Notes: generated by a model not told the origin, from the letters alone. Positions 8,361 to 18,296 are shown, counted from the stretch's first letter. The stretch: 64,000 nucleotides of DNA from Propionimicrobium lymphophilum DSM 4903 (GCF_000423485.1 NZ_AUIB01000001.1:186001-250000); one strand, 5' to 3'. A program made the numbers and translations.

Positions 8361-10408
8361 GTTTTCTGAAGAAGCTGCAGGCAGTTTTTGCCCAGGCCGA
8401 GACGCTGGAAACCGAACCGGACAAGCCTGTGACCGCCAAACGCGCGCTGAACGTTTCCGTTACTCCCGAGGCGTCCAAGCAGCGCACCAGCCACGAGGGG
8501 CTGGACGCGCACGTGCCCAACGGCGATCCCCGCACGGCTTGGCAGCGGCGCAAATCCGAGTACAAACTGGTCAACCCGGCCAACCGCAAGAAGATGAAGA
8601 TCATCGTCGTCGGCACCGGCCTGGCGGGAAGCGGCGCGGCTGCCGCACTCGGCGAGCTCGGCTACCAGGTGGACGTTTTCACCTTCCACGATTCTCCGCG
8701 ACGCGCCCACTCGGTTGCTGCGCAGGGTGGCATCAACGCGGCCCGCGCCCGCAAGGTGGATGGCGACTCCATCAAGCGCTTCGTCGTCGACACCGTCAAG
8801 GGCGGCGACTTCCGCGCCCGCGAGGCCGACGTGGTTCGGCTTGCCGAGGAATCGATCCGCGTCATCGACCACATGCAGGCCATCGGGGCGCCCTTCGCCC
8901 GCGAATATGGCGGTCAGCTCGCCACCCGTAGCTTTGGTGGCGTGCAGGTTTCGCGCACCTATTACACGCGCGGCCAGACCGGTCAGCAGTTGCAGATCAA
9001 CAGCGCCCAGGCGCTGCAGCGTCAGGTGTCTCGCGGCACGGTCAAGCTGCACACGCGCACCGAGATGCTCGACCTGATCGTCGCTGATGGCAAGGCCCAG
9101 GGCATCGTCACCCGCAACCTGGTGAGCGGCGAGGTGAAAACCTGGACGGCGCACGCCGTCATCCTGGCCACGGGCGGCTACGGCAGCGTCTTCTTCCACT
9201 CGACGCTGGCCATGAACTCCAATGCCAGCGCCACCTGGCGCGCGCACAAGCGAGGCGCCTACTTCGCTTCACCCGCGTTCGTTCAGTTCCACCCGACGGC
9301 GCTGCCCGTCTCCAGCTATTGGCAGTCCAAGACCACCTTGATGAGCGAATCGCTGCGTAACGACGGACGAATCTGGGTGCCCAAGGACGCCGACGACGCC
9401 CGAGCGCCCAACGATATTCCCGAGGTGGACCGCGACTATTATCTGGAGCGGCGCTACCCGGCCTACGGCAACTTGACCCCGCGCGACGTCGCCTCCAGAG
9501 CTGCCCGCGTCGAGATCGAGGCTGGTCGAGGCGTCGGACCACTGAAGAACTCGGTGTACCTGGATTTCCGCGACGCAATTGCCTCGCTCGGCAAGGACGT
9601 CATCGCGGAGCGCTACGGCAACCTGTTCGACATGTACCGTGACGCCACCGGCGAGGACCCGTACGTCCAGCCGATGCGCATCGCCCCCGGAGCTCACTTC
9701 TCGATGGGTGGCCTGTGGGCGGACTTCGATCAGATGACGTCCATCCCCGGCCTGTTCGTCGGCGGCGAGGCCGGCAACAACTACCACGGTGCCAACCGCC
9801 TGGGGGCCAACTCGCTGCTTTCCGCCTGTGTCGACGGCTGGTTCACGCTGCCGCTTTCGGTGCCAAACTACCTCGCCGACCTGGTTGGCCAGGACGTGCT
9901 CAGCCAGGACGCACCCGAGGTGGCCCAGGCCAAACAGGAGACGGTTTCCCGCATCGACAAGCTGGTGAACAACCCGGGCAAGACCCGCCCGGCCACTTTC
10001 CACCGTCGCTTGGGTGAAATTCTTTATCAACACTGCGGGGTTTCGCGCAACGAGGCGAGCCTTCGCGAGGGCCTGACCAAGGTGCGAATTCTGCGAGATG
10101 AGTTTCACCGCGACGTTCTGGTGATGGGCGAAGACAACCGCCTAAACCAAGAGCTGGAGAAGGCCGGCCGCGTCTCGGACTTCCTCGAGTTGGCAGAACT
10201 GATCATCCTCGACGCACTCGAGCGCGACGAATCCTGTGGCGCCCACTATCGCGAGGAATACGCGCTACCGGACGGCGAGGCCGCAAGAAACGACGAACAG
10301 TGGTGCAACGTCTCGGCGTGGGAAACCACCCCGAACGGCAACCACATCCGCCACAGCGAGGAGCTGCGCTTCGAGCTGGTTCCGCTACAGGTTAGGAATT
10401 ACCGATGA
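8357..10408 (+). CDS. sdhA: Succinate dehydrogenase flavoprotein subunit
   Basis: Catalytic subunit oxidising succinate to fumarate in the TCA cycle, on the inner face of the membrane. The 683-residue length fits the long SdhA/FrdA type paired with five-helix SdhC anchors. The FAD Rossmann segment (IVVGTGLAGSGAAAALGELGY) begins near residue 80. The covalent-FAD histidine is H118 in HSVAAQGGINAA. QFHPTALP and GGLWADFDQMTSIPGLFVGGEA are also present. The N-terminal ~75 residues precede the Rossmann fold and are unusually long, but they are in frame with the overlapping start at 8357. Confidence 0.96.
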   Translation: MSFLKKLQAVFAQAETLETEPDKPVTAKRALNVSVTPEASKQRTSHEGLDAHVPNGDPRTAWQRRKSEYKLVNPANRKKMKIIVVGTGLAGSGAAAALGELGYQVDVFTFHDSPRRAHSVAAQGGINAARARKVDGDSIKRFVVDTVKGGDFRAREADVVRLAEESIRVIDHMQAIGAPFAREYGGQLATRSFGGVQVSRTYYTRGQTGQQLQINSAQALQRQVSRGTVKLHTRTEMLDLIVADGKAQGIVTRNLVSGEVKTWTAHAVILATGGYGSVFFHSTLAMNSNASATWRAHKRGAYFASPAFVQFHPTALPVSSYWQSKTTLMSESLRNDGRIWVPKDADDARAPNDIPEVDRDYYLERRYPAYGNLTPRDVASRAARVEIEAGRGVGPLKNSVYLDFRDAIASLGKDVIAERYGNLFDMYRDATGEDPYVQPMRIAPGAHFSMGGLWADFDQMTSIPGLFVGGEAGNNYHGANRLGANSLLSACVDGWFTLPLSVPNYLADLVGQDVLSQDAPEVAQAKQETVSRIDKLVNNPGKTRPATFHRRLGEILYQHCGVSRNEASLREGLTKVRILRDEFHRDVLVMGEDNRLNQELEKAGRVSDFLELAELIILDALERDESCGAHYREEYALPDGEAARNDEQWCNVSAWETTPNGNHIRHSEELRFELVPLQVRNYR

Positions 10409-11154
10409 GGATCGAGCTAGAGGTCTGGCGCCAGGCCGGGCCGAACGAAAAGGGCCGTTTCGAGAGCTACGTGCTCGACGACGCCACCCCCGAGATGAGC
10501 CTGCTTGAGCTTCTCGACAGGCTCAATCAGAAGCTATTCGACGAGGGTATCGAGCCCATCGCTTTCGAGTCGGACTGCCGTGAGGGTGTCTGCGGCGCCT
10601 GCGGCGTTAGCGTCAACGACCGCCCGCACGGGCCTGTACCCAACACGCCGAGCTGCCGCCAGCACCTGCGCGCATTCGGCGACACGAAGAAGCTTCGCAT
10701 CGAACCGTTCAGGGCTGCGGGATTCTCGGTGGTTCGCGACCTGATCGTCGACCGCAGCAGGCTCGATGACGTCATCCGCGCCGCCGGCACCGTTTCTGTA
10801 GATGCGGGCACCGCCCCCGACGCCGACGACCTGCTCGTCTCGCACGAACAAGCCGAGAAAGCGCTGGACTTTGCAGCCTGTATCGGCTGCGGGGCTTGCG
10901 TCGCGGCCTGCCCGAACGGCGCAGCCTACCTGTTTGGGGGAGCGAAGCTGACGCATCTGGCGATGATTCCGCACGGCGTCAAGGAGCGCGGGCTGCGGGC
11001 CAAGAAGGCGGCCCAGGTTTTGGACGCCGAGTTCGGCCCGTGCTCCAGCTACGGAGAATGCGTCGAAGTCTGTCCGGCCGGCATCCCGCTGACGGCCGTA
11101 GCCGCGGTCAATAAGGAGCGGCTGCGCTCGTTCTTCCGAAATAAAGCAGATTAA
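10405..11154 (+). CDS. sdhB: Succinate dehydrogenase iron-sulfur subunit
   Basis: Electron-transfer subunit of complex II, 249 residues. The plant-type [2Fe-2S] cysteines are C58, C63 and C66 (CREGVCGACG), with a fourth in PSCRQH. The bacterial ferredoxin part has C159, C162, C165, C169-Pro and C213, C219, C223-Pro for the [4Fe-4S] and [3Fe-4S] clusters. It overlaps sdhA by 4 bases (ATGA) and is the last gene of the sdhCAB operon. Confidence 0.96.
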   Translation: MRIELEVWRQAGPNEKGRFESYVLDDATPEMSLLELLDRLNQKLFDEGIEPIAFESDCREGVCGACGVSVNDRPHGPVPNTPSCRQHLRAFGDTKKLRIEPFRAAGFSVVRDLIVDRSRLDDVIRAAGTVSVDAGTAPDADDLLVSHEQAEKALDFAACIGCGACVAACPNGAAYLFGGAKLTHLAMIPHGVKERGLRAKKAAQVLDAEFGPCSSYGECVEVCPAGIPLTAVAAVNKERLRSFFRNKAD

Positions 11155-11206
11155 GCATTTTTTCGGGTTAACCCCACCCCCGTGCACGGACGTAAAACTT
11201 CGTTGG

Positions 11207-11305
11207 TATAAATGGCTTCATAACCGTTTGAATCAGGGGTGGGTCAGACGGGATCGCGAAAGCGACTGGGGCGAGTTCAACGGCGAACTCGCCTCGTTCA
11301 TTTTG
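11207..11305 (+). ncRNA. Candidate structured RNA or complex terminator between sdhB and lysC
   Basis: TATAAA (11207-11212) could be a -10 box. Downstream are two adjacent hairpins: TCGC-GAAA-GCGA (11254-11265, a GNRA tetraloop) and a perfect 9-bp stem GGCGAGTTC/GAACTCGCC (11270-11278/11285-11293), followed by TCGTTCATTTT. The second hairpin may be the sdh terminator, although it lies 115 bases past the sdhB stop. Together they could be a short RNA of about 90 bases. I do not recognise a known riboswitch class. Confidence 0.35.
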
Positions 11306-11332
11306 TCGGTTTCAGCAGTATTGGGACATTAT

Positions 11333-11360
11333 GTGACAACTAAGGCTGTTCGACTAGAGT
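11333..11360 (+). promoter_or_regulatory. Probable lysC promoter
   Basis: GTGACA (11333-11338), a 16-base spacer and TAGAGT (11355-11360). This gives a leader of about 18 bases carrying the GAAAGG ribosome site (11374-11379). Confidence 0.5.
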
Positions 11361-11384
11361 AAACGCGTCGAATGAAAGGCGTTA

Positions 11385-12746
11385 ATGGTGAACAACGACA
11401 CCTCATTTCAATCCACACCGCTGGCTCACTCTTGTGCGAAAGATCGCGAGCTGGTGCCTAACCGCATAGTCGCCAAATTTGGTGGTTCGTCGGTCGCGGA
11501 CGCCGAGTCGATTAAGCGTGTTGCGGCACGCATTGCTCAGGCTCAGCGCAGCGGTAAGCAGGTCGTTATCGTTATTTCTGCGATGGGTGACACCACGGAC
11601 GATCTGATGGATCTGGCTCTGCAGGTCAGTCCCCAGCCCCGTCCGCGCGAGTTGGACATGCTGCTGACTACGGGTGAACGCCAGTCGGCCGCGCTGCTGG
11701 CCATGGCGCTCAACGATCTGGGCGTGGAGGCCTTGAGCTACACGGGCTCGCAGGCTGGTGTCATCACCACCAATACCCACGGCGACGCGCGAATTCTGGA
11801 TATCACCCCGCGTCGAGTTGCGGAATCCCTCGAGGAGGGCATGGTTGTCATCGTCGCCGGTTTCCAGGGCGTCAGCTACGACACCAAGGACGTTACTACG
11901 TTGGGCCGTGGCGCATCAGATACCACGGCAGTTGCTCTTGCGTCCGCGCTGGGCGCCGAGGTCTGCGAGATCTACACCGACGTTGACGGCGTTTTCACCG
12001 CCGATCCGCGCATCGCTAAGGGTGCCCGAAAGATCGACGAGATCACCTACGAGGAGATGCTAGAGATGGCGGCTAACGGCGCCAAGGTGCTGCATCTTCG
12101 CTGCGTCGAGTACGCCCGACGCGAGAACGTGGCCATCCACGTCCGCAGTTCTTTCACCGACAAGCCAGGCACGATTGTGCGAGGAAGTATCGAAGACGGC
12201 GATTTGACCGCCGCAGAGGAGCAACGAATGGAACAGGTTTTAATCAGCGGCATCGCGCACGATCGCTCCCAGTCGAAGATCACCGTGCAGGGCGTGCCCG
12301 ACCAGATCGGCAAGGCCGCGCGCATCTTCTCGCTGATCGCGGCGAATAACATCAACATCGACATGATCGTGCAGAACATCTCTGAGGTGTCCACGGGCGC
12401 CACGGATATCACCTTCACGCTGCCCAGCGAGGATACTGATCGTGCGATGAGCGCTCTCAAGGATGCCCAGGAAGAGATCGGCTTCACCGGTCTGCTTTTC
12501 GACGAGCAGGTCGGCAAGATCTCGGTGATAGGCGTCGGAATGCGTTCGAACCCAGGGGTGACCGCGAAGTTCTTCGAGGCGCTCGCTGACAACGAAATTA
12601 ATATTCAGATGATCAGCACTTCCGAGATTCGCATTTCGGTTGTCGTCGACATCGACCAACTCAACGACGCGGTCCGCGTCGCACACTCGGCCTTCGATCT
12701 GGACGCCGACACGGAAGCTATCGTCTACGCGGGGACTGGCCGTTGA
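11385..12746 (+). CDS. lysC: Aspartate kinase
   Basis: Catalyses the first step of the Lys/Thr/Met/diaminopimelate pathway, phosphorylating aspartate. The kinase domain begins with KFGGSSV (31-37) and includes [11 protein letters not shown]. The regulatory part from about residue 280 holds two ACT domains ([19 protein letters not shown] and [20 protein letters not shown]), the usual site of Lys/Thr feedback. The annotated ATG has GAAAGG upstream, which leaves about 27 residues before the usual N-terminus; GTG at 11454 is a possible later start. An internal in-frame ribosome site and ATG at 12228 suggests a separate ACT-only beta subunit. murJ overlaps the stop by 3 bases. Confidence 0.95.
   Translation: MVNNDTSFQSTPLAHSCAKDRELVPNRIVAKFGGSSVADAESIKRVAARIAQAQRSGKQVVIVISAMGDTTDDLMDLALQVSPQPRPRELDMLLTTGERQSAALLAMALNDLGVEALSYTGSQAGVITTNTHGDARILDITPRRVAESLEEGMVVIVAGFQGVSYDTKDVTTLGRGASDTTAVALASALGAEVCEIYTDVDGVFTADPRIAKGARKIDEITYEEMLEMAANGAKVLHLRCVEYARRENVAIHVRSSFTDKPGTIVRGSIEDGDLTAAEEQRMEQVLISGIAHDRSQSKITVQGVPDQIGKAARIFSLIAANNINIDMIVQNISEVSTGATDITFTLPSEDTDRAMSALKDAQEEIGFTGLLFDEQVGKISVIGVGMRSNPGVTAKFFEALADNEINIQMISTSEIRISVVVDIDQLNDAVRVAHSAFDLDADTEAIVYAGTGR
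12215..12230 (+). promoter_or_regulatory. Internal ribosome site and start for a lysC beta subunit
   Basis: AGAGGAG (12215-12221) lies 6 bases before an in-frame ATG (12228-12230, codon 282). Starting here gives a 172-residue product made only of the two ACT domains. That is the architecture of the beta subunit known from Corynebacterium and Bacillus aspartokinases. Confidence 0.65.
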
Positions 12747-14392
12747 ATAAAGGCGGGTTCAGCGCTGAGGCCGACGATTCGGAACGCCATAGCGTCGGCC
12801 GAAATAGCGCGGTGATGGCGTCGGGCACTCTGGTTTCCAGGGTGCTCGGCCTGGTTAGGACGTCCCTCACGGGAGCCGCTATCGGCCTCGGCGTCGTTGG
12901 TGACGCGTTCAACGGCGCAAACCAGCTGCCGAACTACATCTATCTGCTGATCTCCGGCGGCCTGTTGGAGCCGGTTATCGTCCCGCAGATCGCTAAAGCC
13001 GCCAAGCGCGAGGATTCCAAGAAGTACATTGATCAGCTGGTGACGATTTCCCTGCTGATGCTGGCCGTGGTCACCATCGCGGTGACGGTCGCCGCGCCTT
13101 GGTTGTTCTCACTGCTACAGCTGACACCCGAGGCGCAAAAGCTCGGCACGATATTCGCGTTCATCTGCCTGCCGCAGGTGTTCTTCTACGGTGTCTACAC
13201 GGTGTTGAGCCAGGTGCTTAACGCCAGGGGTTCCTATGGGGCTCCGATGTGGGCGCCCGCGCTGAATAACGTCGTTTCGATCGCCGGTCTGGCTGCGTTC
13301 ATTGCGCTCTATGGCTTCGGACAGAACGACGCGGGCACGTGGACGTCCGCGATGATTTGGCTGTTCGCAGGCACGGCGACGCTTGGCATCGTGGCTCAAG
13401 GCCTGATCCTGATCCCACCGCTCATCATGGACGGCTTCAGATGGCGCCCGAGGTGGGGCTTTCCGCGCGCGGAGTTCGCCCATCTTTCTAAGTACACGTT
13501 CTGGACGTTCCTGGCGCTCGGCGTCTCAACGATTTCCGGTCTGGTCATTTTGTCCGTGACGTCGATGATGCCTACCATCGCCATAGAGCACGGCATCGAG
13601 GGTTTTGTCGCCGGAAACAACATCATGAATTACGCGTTCATGATCTTCATGCTTCCGCAATCCATCATCGGGGTCAGCGTCATCACCGCGCTGTTCCCGC
13701 CGATGACGCGCGCCTGGCAGTCGAAGAACATGCCGGCCATGCGCAGACTGCTGAAGCAGGGCCTGGAATTGCCCGCGGTGTTCATGATCCCGGCCACCGT
13801 GGCCATTATGGTTCTGGCTTCGCCGCTGGTTCGGGTCATTTTCCCCGGCAACACGCCTGAAGAGCTGGACGCCTTGGCGCCGGTCCTGATCGTCATGGCC
13901 ACAGGCATGTTCCCACTGGCAGTTATGACGCTGCAGCAGCGCTACTGCTTCGCTTCCGAGCAGGGCAAGACGAACCTGGTGTTCCAAGCGTTCGTCGCGG
14001 GAGTGCAGCTTTTGGCGGCGCTGTTGGCCGCCGAGTTCGCAGACCCGCGCTACGGCGTGTTGATCGTCGCCCTCGGCCAGTCGGTCGCTTACGTGCTGGG
14101 CACGATCTCGTTCGTGCTGTTTGCCCGCCATCAGGTGCGTCAGCTTTCGCTCGGCGGCACGTTTCGTCTATACGTGCGGCTGCTGATCGCTTCCGCGCTG
14201 GCCGGGTTCTGCGCCTGGGGCAGCGCCGAGCTTGTGCTGATGATCGGCACCGGTTGGCTGATGCAGGTCGTCGCGCTGGGCATTGGCTGCCTGGTTTTCA
14301 TCGCGATCCTTACGGTGTGCGCGAAGGTCATGCGCATCACCGCTTACTTCGATCTGGTGACGAGCATAATCGGACGTTTCCGCAGGAATTAA
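12743..14392 (+). CDS. murJ: Lipid II flippase MurJ (MviN family)
   Basis: Integral membrane protein expected to flip lipid II for peptidoglycan synthesis. Its 549 residues hold about 14 hydrophobic helices. The family signature is at the N-terminus ([53 protein letters not shown]). The start is TTG at 12743, overlapping the lysC stop (TTGA), so translation is coupled. It lacks the C-terminal kinase-like and jellyroll parts seen in mycobacterial MviN. Linkage with lysC puts diaminopimelate and lipid II functions together. Confidence 0.9.
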   Translation: MNKGGFSAEADDSERHSVGRNSAVMASGTLVSRVLGLVRTSLTGAAIGLGVVGDAFNGANQLPNYIYLLISGGLLEPVIVPQIAKAAKREDSKKYIDQLVTISLLMLAVVTIAVTVAAPWLFSLLQLTPEAQKLGTIFAFICLPQVFFYGVYTVLSQVLNARGSYGAPMWAPALNNVVSIAGLAAFIALYGFGQNDAGTWTSAMIWLFAGTATLGIVAQGLILIPPLIMDGFRWRPRWGFPRAEFAHLSKYTFWTFLALGVSTISGLVILSVTSMMPTIAIEHGIEGFVAGNNIMNYAFMIFMLPQSIIGVSVITALFPPMTRAWQSKNMPAMRRLLKQGLELPAVFMIPATVAIMVLASPLVRVIFPGNTPEELDALAPVLIVMATGMFPLAVMTLQQRYCFASEQGKTNLVFQAFVAGVQLLAALLAAEFADPRYGVLIVALGQSVAYVLGTISFVLFARHQVRQLSLGGTFRLYVRLLIASALAGFCAWGSAELVLMIGTGWLMQVVALGIGCLVFIAILTVCAKVMRITAYFDLVTSIIGRFRRN

Positions 14393-14401
14393 TAGAGCAA
14401 G

Positions 14402-14445
14402 AAGAGAGGGGCGGGGGAGTGTGAAGTGTTCCCCGCCCCTCTCTT
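14402..14445. terminator. Bidirectional terminator between murJ and the surface adhesin gene
   Basis: Perfect 15-bp stem (14402-14416 with 14431-14445), AAGAGAGGGGCGGGG/CCCCGCCCCTCTCTT, then TTCACATTTAG on the plus side. It serves both convergent genes. Confidence 0.88.
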
Positions 14446-14451
14446 TCACAT

Positions 14452-17139
14452 TTAGTTCTTTCTCCTTCGGGCCGCCAGCACGGTAGCCGTAACTGCTGCC
14501 AGTCCAATCAGGGCCACCAGGCCGCTGCCGTCGCCGGTTCTCGGAAGTCCGGGCACCGGGGGCTTAGACGGGGTAGGAGTAGGCGTGATCGCCGGAGGCG
14601 GAGGCGTCTCGCTCGGCGTGGGAGTGGGCGTAGGTGTTGGGGTAGGCGTCGGCTTTACCTTGGTGTTCTTCGCCTTCACAACCAACCCGGCGTCGGTCTT
14701 TTCGTAAGCCACTTCCGAGGTGAACCCGTCAAGCGCGGTCTCTTCGACCGTGTAGGTGATCTCGTTTCCGTCGACGTCTGTCTTCGGCAGCCCGGTGAAT
14801 TCGTGGGCCCAACCGTTAGCTGCGTTCAACTTCACCGGATCTGAGACCTTGATCTTCTCGCCGTCCTTGATGGCAGCGAAAAGCTGGAAGCTGACGTCTG
14901 CCACGGGAATCTTGTCGTCGGCAAGGGGAGTTCCCTCGTGGTCCACCCACTGCTTGCTGAGGGACACGGAGACAGTTTCGGGGTTGATCTCGTTGGACAG
15001 CGAAGTCGAAATCTTCTCGAGCTGATCGTTCGCAGTGAAAGCATCGGTGTACTTGTACTCTGGCTTGTCCGCGGTGCCGATGTTCTCGCGGATCTTGTAT
15101 GTGATCGGGTTACCGTCGGAATCCTTTGCCAGCAGCCTCTTGAAGCTGGCCTTCCAATCGGTCTTGGCGCTCATCTCGGCCTTTTCCAGGACGAATTCGT
15201 CACTGTCGTTAACCCGAACTAGCTCTAGGTCAATCACCTTGTCCTTGGTTAGCTTTGCCAACGCGTCGGGGGAGTTGTAGCCGCCGATTGTCGTGTTGTT
15301 GAAGTCCTCGGCGAACACCCAATCCTTGGTCAGGTCGACGTCGAAGGTGCCGCCTTCTTCGCCAAACACGACATTGCCGTTAGTTCCGACACCGCCGCCT
15401 CGCTGAGCTGTGTTCTTCCTAATGATCAGCTTGGCATCTTTATGCGCGGTGGCCTTACTGTCATCGGTGTAGTCCGAAATCATTCCAGCGTTGCTGAGCT
15501 TTATGGTTTTTCCTGCGTGGTTATCCCCAGGGTTAGCTGCGTCGTAACGCGGCTTTTGTGGGTCGCCGCCGTCGTCGAACCAGTCGATTTTGCCGCCGCC
15601 AAGCATCCGGGGCTCGAGCTTGAATTCGGGAGAGCCGGCGCTGCCGTAGTTATCGTGCGCTATCGCGTCGCCGTAGCGCTTAGCCTTATTATCGGCGAGA
15701 ACCGCCACACCCTTATTTATGTTTATTTTGACCGAGCCGGTGGGGCAGCTCCAGATGCCGCCGCCGATATAGCTGGAACTGTTCTCGGTTAATAGGGCGT
15801 TATTGATGTGCGCGGTGTATGTTGCAGTTGCGACGTAGACGCCGCCACCTTGGGGCGCGTAGTTTCCTTCGATCAGCCCCGCGTTAAGAACCACCTTGTT
15901 GGAAACTACGTTCACACCACCCCCTGTGTTAGATGCGGTGTTGTTGACTATCTCTCCGCCGTTCATGGTGAAAGCGGCGGGTACGTATTCGCCCCACTCT
16001 TGATCCGAGAGCTTAGCTTTTTGATTCTCCCCGGGTTTTTTATCATCTGGGTAAGCGCCGCCAAATACATTCGTGTCCATCGCGTTAACGCCGCCACCAT
16101 TAGGTGCGCTGTTGCCTGCGATTTTTCCGCCATTCATTGTGGCTTCCGTGTCGCCAAAAAGGCTGATCGCGGCACCACCAAAACCGGCCTGGTTGTTGGA
16201 GATCTCTCCGCCATTAACCACCAGCCTTGCGCGATTAACGAATCCGGCTTCTTTCTCCTTCTCAAGTTCTTCAAGAGAGGGACTCCAAAGCCAGCGCATC
16301 AAAAGGATGCCACCTGCCCAGCCTTGGTTCTCGGAGATCTTGCCACCATTGATCTCTGCGGTCCCGCCTTCGCCGACCCTGATGCCGCCGGCCTCACCGT
16401 ATGATGCCCCGCTAGTAGCGGAACCACGTCCGTGTGTGATTTCTCCGCCGTTCATGACGAGCTTGCCGCCATTCGACACGGCCACGTTTCCTGCGCCGTA
16501 TTGCGTGCTACCGGGGTCCTGCCGGCGCCAGTTATCGGTGATCTCGCCGCCATTCATGGTCAGCAGACCGCCGTTAGTAACGGTCACCGCGCCTACATTG
16601 GAACCGCTCAGGCCCCGTGCACCGCTGATGGACGAGCCGTCATTAAGCGCCATTTCGCCCTGCACCAAAACAACAGGCGAGGAACTCGGAACCCATTCCC
16701 CGCGGCTAACAATTAGCATGTCTCCGCCCTGCGTTCCGCTCAACGTAAGTTTCGCGCCCTTCTCAACGTGGACCATAGTCCCCGTGAATCCGTCTTCACG
16801 GTTCAGACGACCGTCGCCGAGCCAGTCTTTGTACTTGGTGCCGTCGACGAGCTCGATATCCGCACCTGCGGGAATCACCAGTGTCTTGGTGAGCAAGGTT
16901 TCGCTACCCAAGTGAATACGAGTGGGCGTGGTGCCCGCCTCATTTATGGTCTGGGCAAGCTTCTCTTCCGGGCAGGTCAGGTCGTTCGGCAGATTCATGC
17001 ACGTGGTCTCTTGCCTGTTCTCTTCCGCCTTAGCCGCAGACAGCCTGGGCAAAAAAGTGATGCACAAAACCATGGCAAGCAGAACCGCCAGCCACTTGGC
17101 AAAAACAGAATTTTCGCGCAACCGGATACGCTCAAACAT
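14452..17139 (-). CDS. LPxTG-anchored surface protein with right-handed beta-helix and Cna-B domains
   Basis: Sortase-anchored surface protein of 895 residues. It has an N-terminal signal peptide (hydrophobic core LAVLLAMVLCITFLP, then AAKAEE). Residues of roughly 60-600 form repeats of NGGEI(S/T/V)(N/D/H)N type (for example VNGGEISNNQAGFGGAA), as in parallel beta-helix adhesins. Two Cna-B-like modules follow (starting near 603 with VDLTKDWVFAEDF and near 730 with VSLSKQWVDHEG). Then come a Thr-Pro/Glu-Pro wall-spanning linker and LPRTG (865-869), a hydrophobic helix and RRRKN. This places it covalently on peptidoglycan. Adhesion is inferred from architecture; the ligand is unknown. No sortase gene is in the window. 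It ends at the shared terminator. Confidence 0.92.
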   Translation of the reverse strand: MFERIRLRENSVFAKWLAVLLAMVLCITFLPRLSAAKAEENRQETTCMNLPNDLTCPEEKLAQTINEAGTTPTRIHLGSETLLTKTLVIPAGADIELVDGTKYKDWLGDGRLNREDGFTGTMVHVEKGAKLTLSGTQGGDMLIVSRGEWVPSSSPVVLVQGEMALNDGSSISGARGLSGSNVGAVTVTNGGLLTMNGGEITDNWRRQDPGSTQYGAGNVAVSNGGKLVMNGGEITHGRGSATSGASYGEAGGIRVGEGGTAEINGGKISENQGWAGGILLMRWLWSPSLEELEKEKEAGFVNRARLVVNGGEISNNQAGFGGAAISLFGDTEATMNGGKIAGNSAPNGGGVNAMDTNVFGGAYPDDKKPGENQKAKLSDQEWGEYVPAAFTMNGGEIVNNTASNTGGGVNVVSNKVVLNAGLIEGNYAPQGGGVYVATATYTAHINNALLTENSSSYIGGGIWSCPTGSVKININKGVAVLADNKAKRYGDAIAHDNYGSAGSPEFKLEPRMLGGGKIDWFDDGGDPQKPRYDAANPGDNHAGKTIKLSNAGMISDYTDDSKATAHKDAKLIIRKNTAQRGGGVGTNGNVVFGEEGGTFDVDLTKDWVFAEDFNNTTIGGYNSPDALAKLTKDKVIDLELVRVNDSDEFVLEKAEMSAKTDWKASFKRLLAKDSDGNPITYKIRENIGTADKPEYKYTDAFTANDQLEKISTSLSNEINPETVSVSLSKQWVDHEGTPLADDKIPVADVSFQLFAAIKDGEKIKVSDPVKLNAANGWAHEFTGLPKTDVDGNEITYTVEETALDGFTSEVAYEKTDAGLVVKAKNTKVKPTPTPTPTPTPTPSETPPPPAITPTPTPSKPPVPGLPRTGDGSGLVALIGLAAVTATVLAARRRKN

Positions 17140-17283
17140 TAAATTTCGTCCTTATATGTGGGGGTGAAGGCCGTAAAATCCGAACAAATAGCCCGGAATG
17201 TCTTCAGCTTATCTGAATCTAGACGTTAATGGATAAAGGTATTAGACCCCTCGGAAAACCGTTGCCTGGGCGAGGCAGAAAGG

Positions 17284-18240
17284 TTAAAACGCCAAAGACG
17301 GGTTCAGATAGATCTCGTCCCAGCCGTATACCCGATTGAGCAGCCAGGTGATGGTTGCGAGCCTGGGAAAGACGATGGTCTCATCCGCGCCAATCTCCTG
17401 CTCATTACTCATGGCCCAAGCCAAAGACGCCATGCGCTCTTGCTCGTCTAAAAGTTCTTCGACGCTGCGTAGCTTGGTGTTGGCGACGAACTTATCCTCG
17501 CTACCCAGCAGAAGCGGGCCGGCGAGTTCAAGCCCGTCGACGGGGCTGTCCGGCCAGTCGATGTGTACACGCCTTGTCGCCCACAGCAACTCTTTGAGCG
17601 CTTCCGCAGAATCTAAAGGTGCTGACTTAGGGTAGTTTTCGCGTTCGCCCTGCGTCATCGCGGCGATCGCCCTGGGAAACAAGAAGTTGTCGGGGGCGTC
17701 CAGATTCTCGGACGTCAGGTATTCGCCCATAACGCACAGCGCGAGTGAGAGCGTGCGTAGCCCAACCACCTGATCTGTCTGCGGGGTTACCTCGCCGGCA
17801 GCGCGAACCGGACGAACAGTGTCGGGCACTTCGACAGACCTGGTCTGTAGGAATTTCCGCCATTTCTTAGCTCGCTCCAAGCGCTCATCCAGAACTGGCA
17901 CCGATGCCTCGTCGGATGCCAGCGAATACCCGCTCGGGTCCAGCAGCTTTCCGCCGGCAAGCAGTATCGAACTGGTCTGGCGCGCCCAAGCCTCCAATTG
18001 CCCGGCCTCTGATTCCGACACTTCGATAAAGTAAACCCGCTGCACGGAACGCAGGTGGTCGAGCACGTCGGCACGGTTAGTTCCGAGGGTCGATGACGCG
18101 GTCACGGAAAGATCGTGAATGTTCTGAAAAATCTGGGTGTTTTTAGCTTCGCCATCCCACACCGTCAAAGACTCTTGAATCGTGGTAGCAAAGTTCGGTT
18201 CCACGAGGCTTCGGCGGGTGGCATAAGCAATGACGAGCAT
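17284..18240 (-). CDS. DUF4272 domain protein
   Basis: A soluble protein of 318 residues of unknown function. The C-terminal half resembles DUF4272 proteins (VVGLRTLSLALCVMGEYL, then SAEALKELLWATRRVHIDWPDSPVDG, then a helix with LDEQERMASLAWAM). The N-terminal half looks like the regulatory-type fold that precedes it in the family (VYFIEVSESEAGQLEAWAR, GGKLLDPSGYSL). The reading frame is open to 18297, but the first 19 codons would lie inside the OPT gene's terminator, so I place the start at ATG 18240. That ATG has TAATCT exactly 7 bases upstream (leaderless). The family name is from memory of the pattern. Confidence 0.7.
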   Translation of the reverse strand: MLVIAYATRRSLVEPNFATTIQESLTVWDGEAKNTQIFQNIHDLSVTASSTLGTNRADVLDHLRSVQRVYFIEVSESEAGQLEAWARQTSSILLAGGKLLDPSGYSLASDEASVPVLDERLERAKKWRKFLQTRSVEVPDTVRPVRAAGEVTPQTDQVVGLRTLSLALCVMGEYLTSENLDAPDNFLFPRAIAAMTQGERENYPKSAPLDSAEALKELLWATRRVHIDWPDSPVDGLELAGPLLLGSEDKFVANTKLRSVEELLDEQERMASLAWAMSNEQEIGADETIVFPRLATITWLLNRVYGWDEIYLNPSLAF

Positions 18241-18247
18241 GGATAAA

Positions 18248-18253
18248 AGATTA
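18248..18253 (-). promoter_or_regulatory. Leaderless -10 element of the DUF4272 gene
   Basis: TAATCT on the minus strand, 7 bases before ATG 18240, immediately downstream of the OPT terminator. There is no Shine-Dalgarno. Confidence 0.55.
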
Positions 18254-18256
18254 GCC

Positions 18257-18296
18257 AAAAAAATTTGCCCGCAGCAGGACACGTCTGGTGCGGGCA
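18257..18296 (-). terminator. Rho-independent terminator of the OPT transporter gene
   Basis: On the minus strand, TGCCCGCACCAG pairs with CTGCTGCGGGCA (one mismatch) around a 7-base loop, followed by AAATTTTTTTGG. It begins 15 bases after the transporter's stop. Confidence 0.88.
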
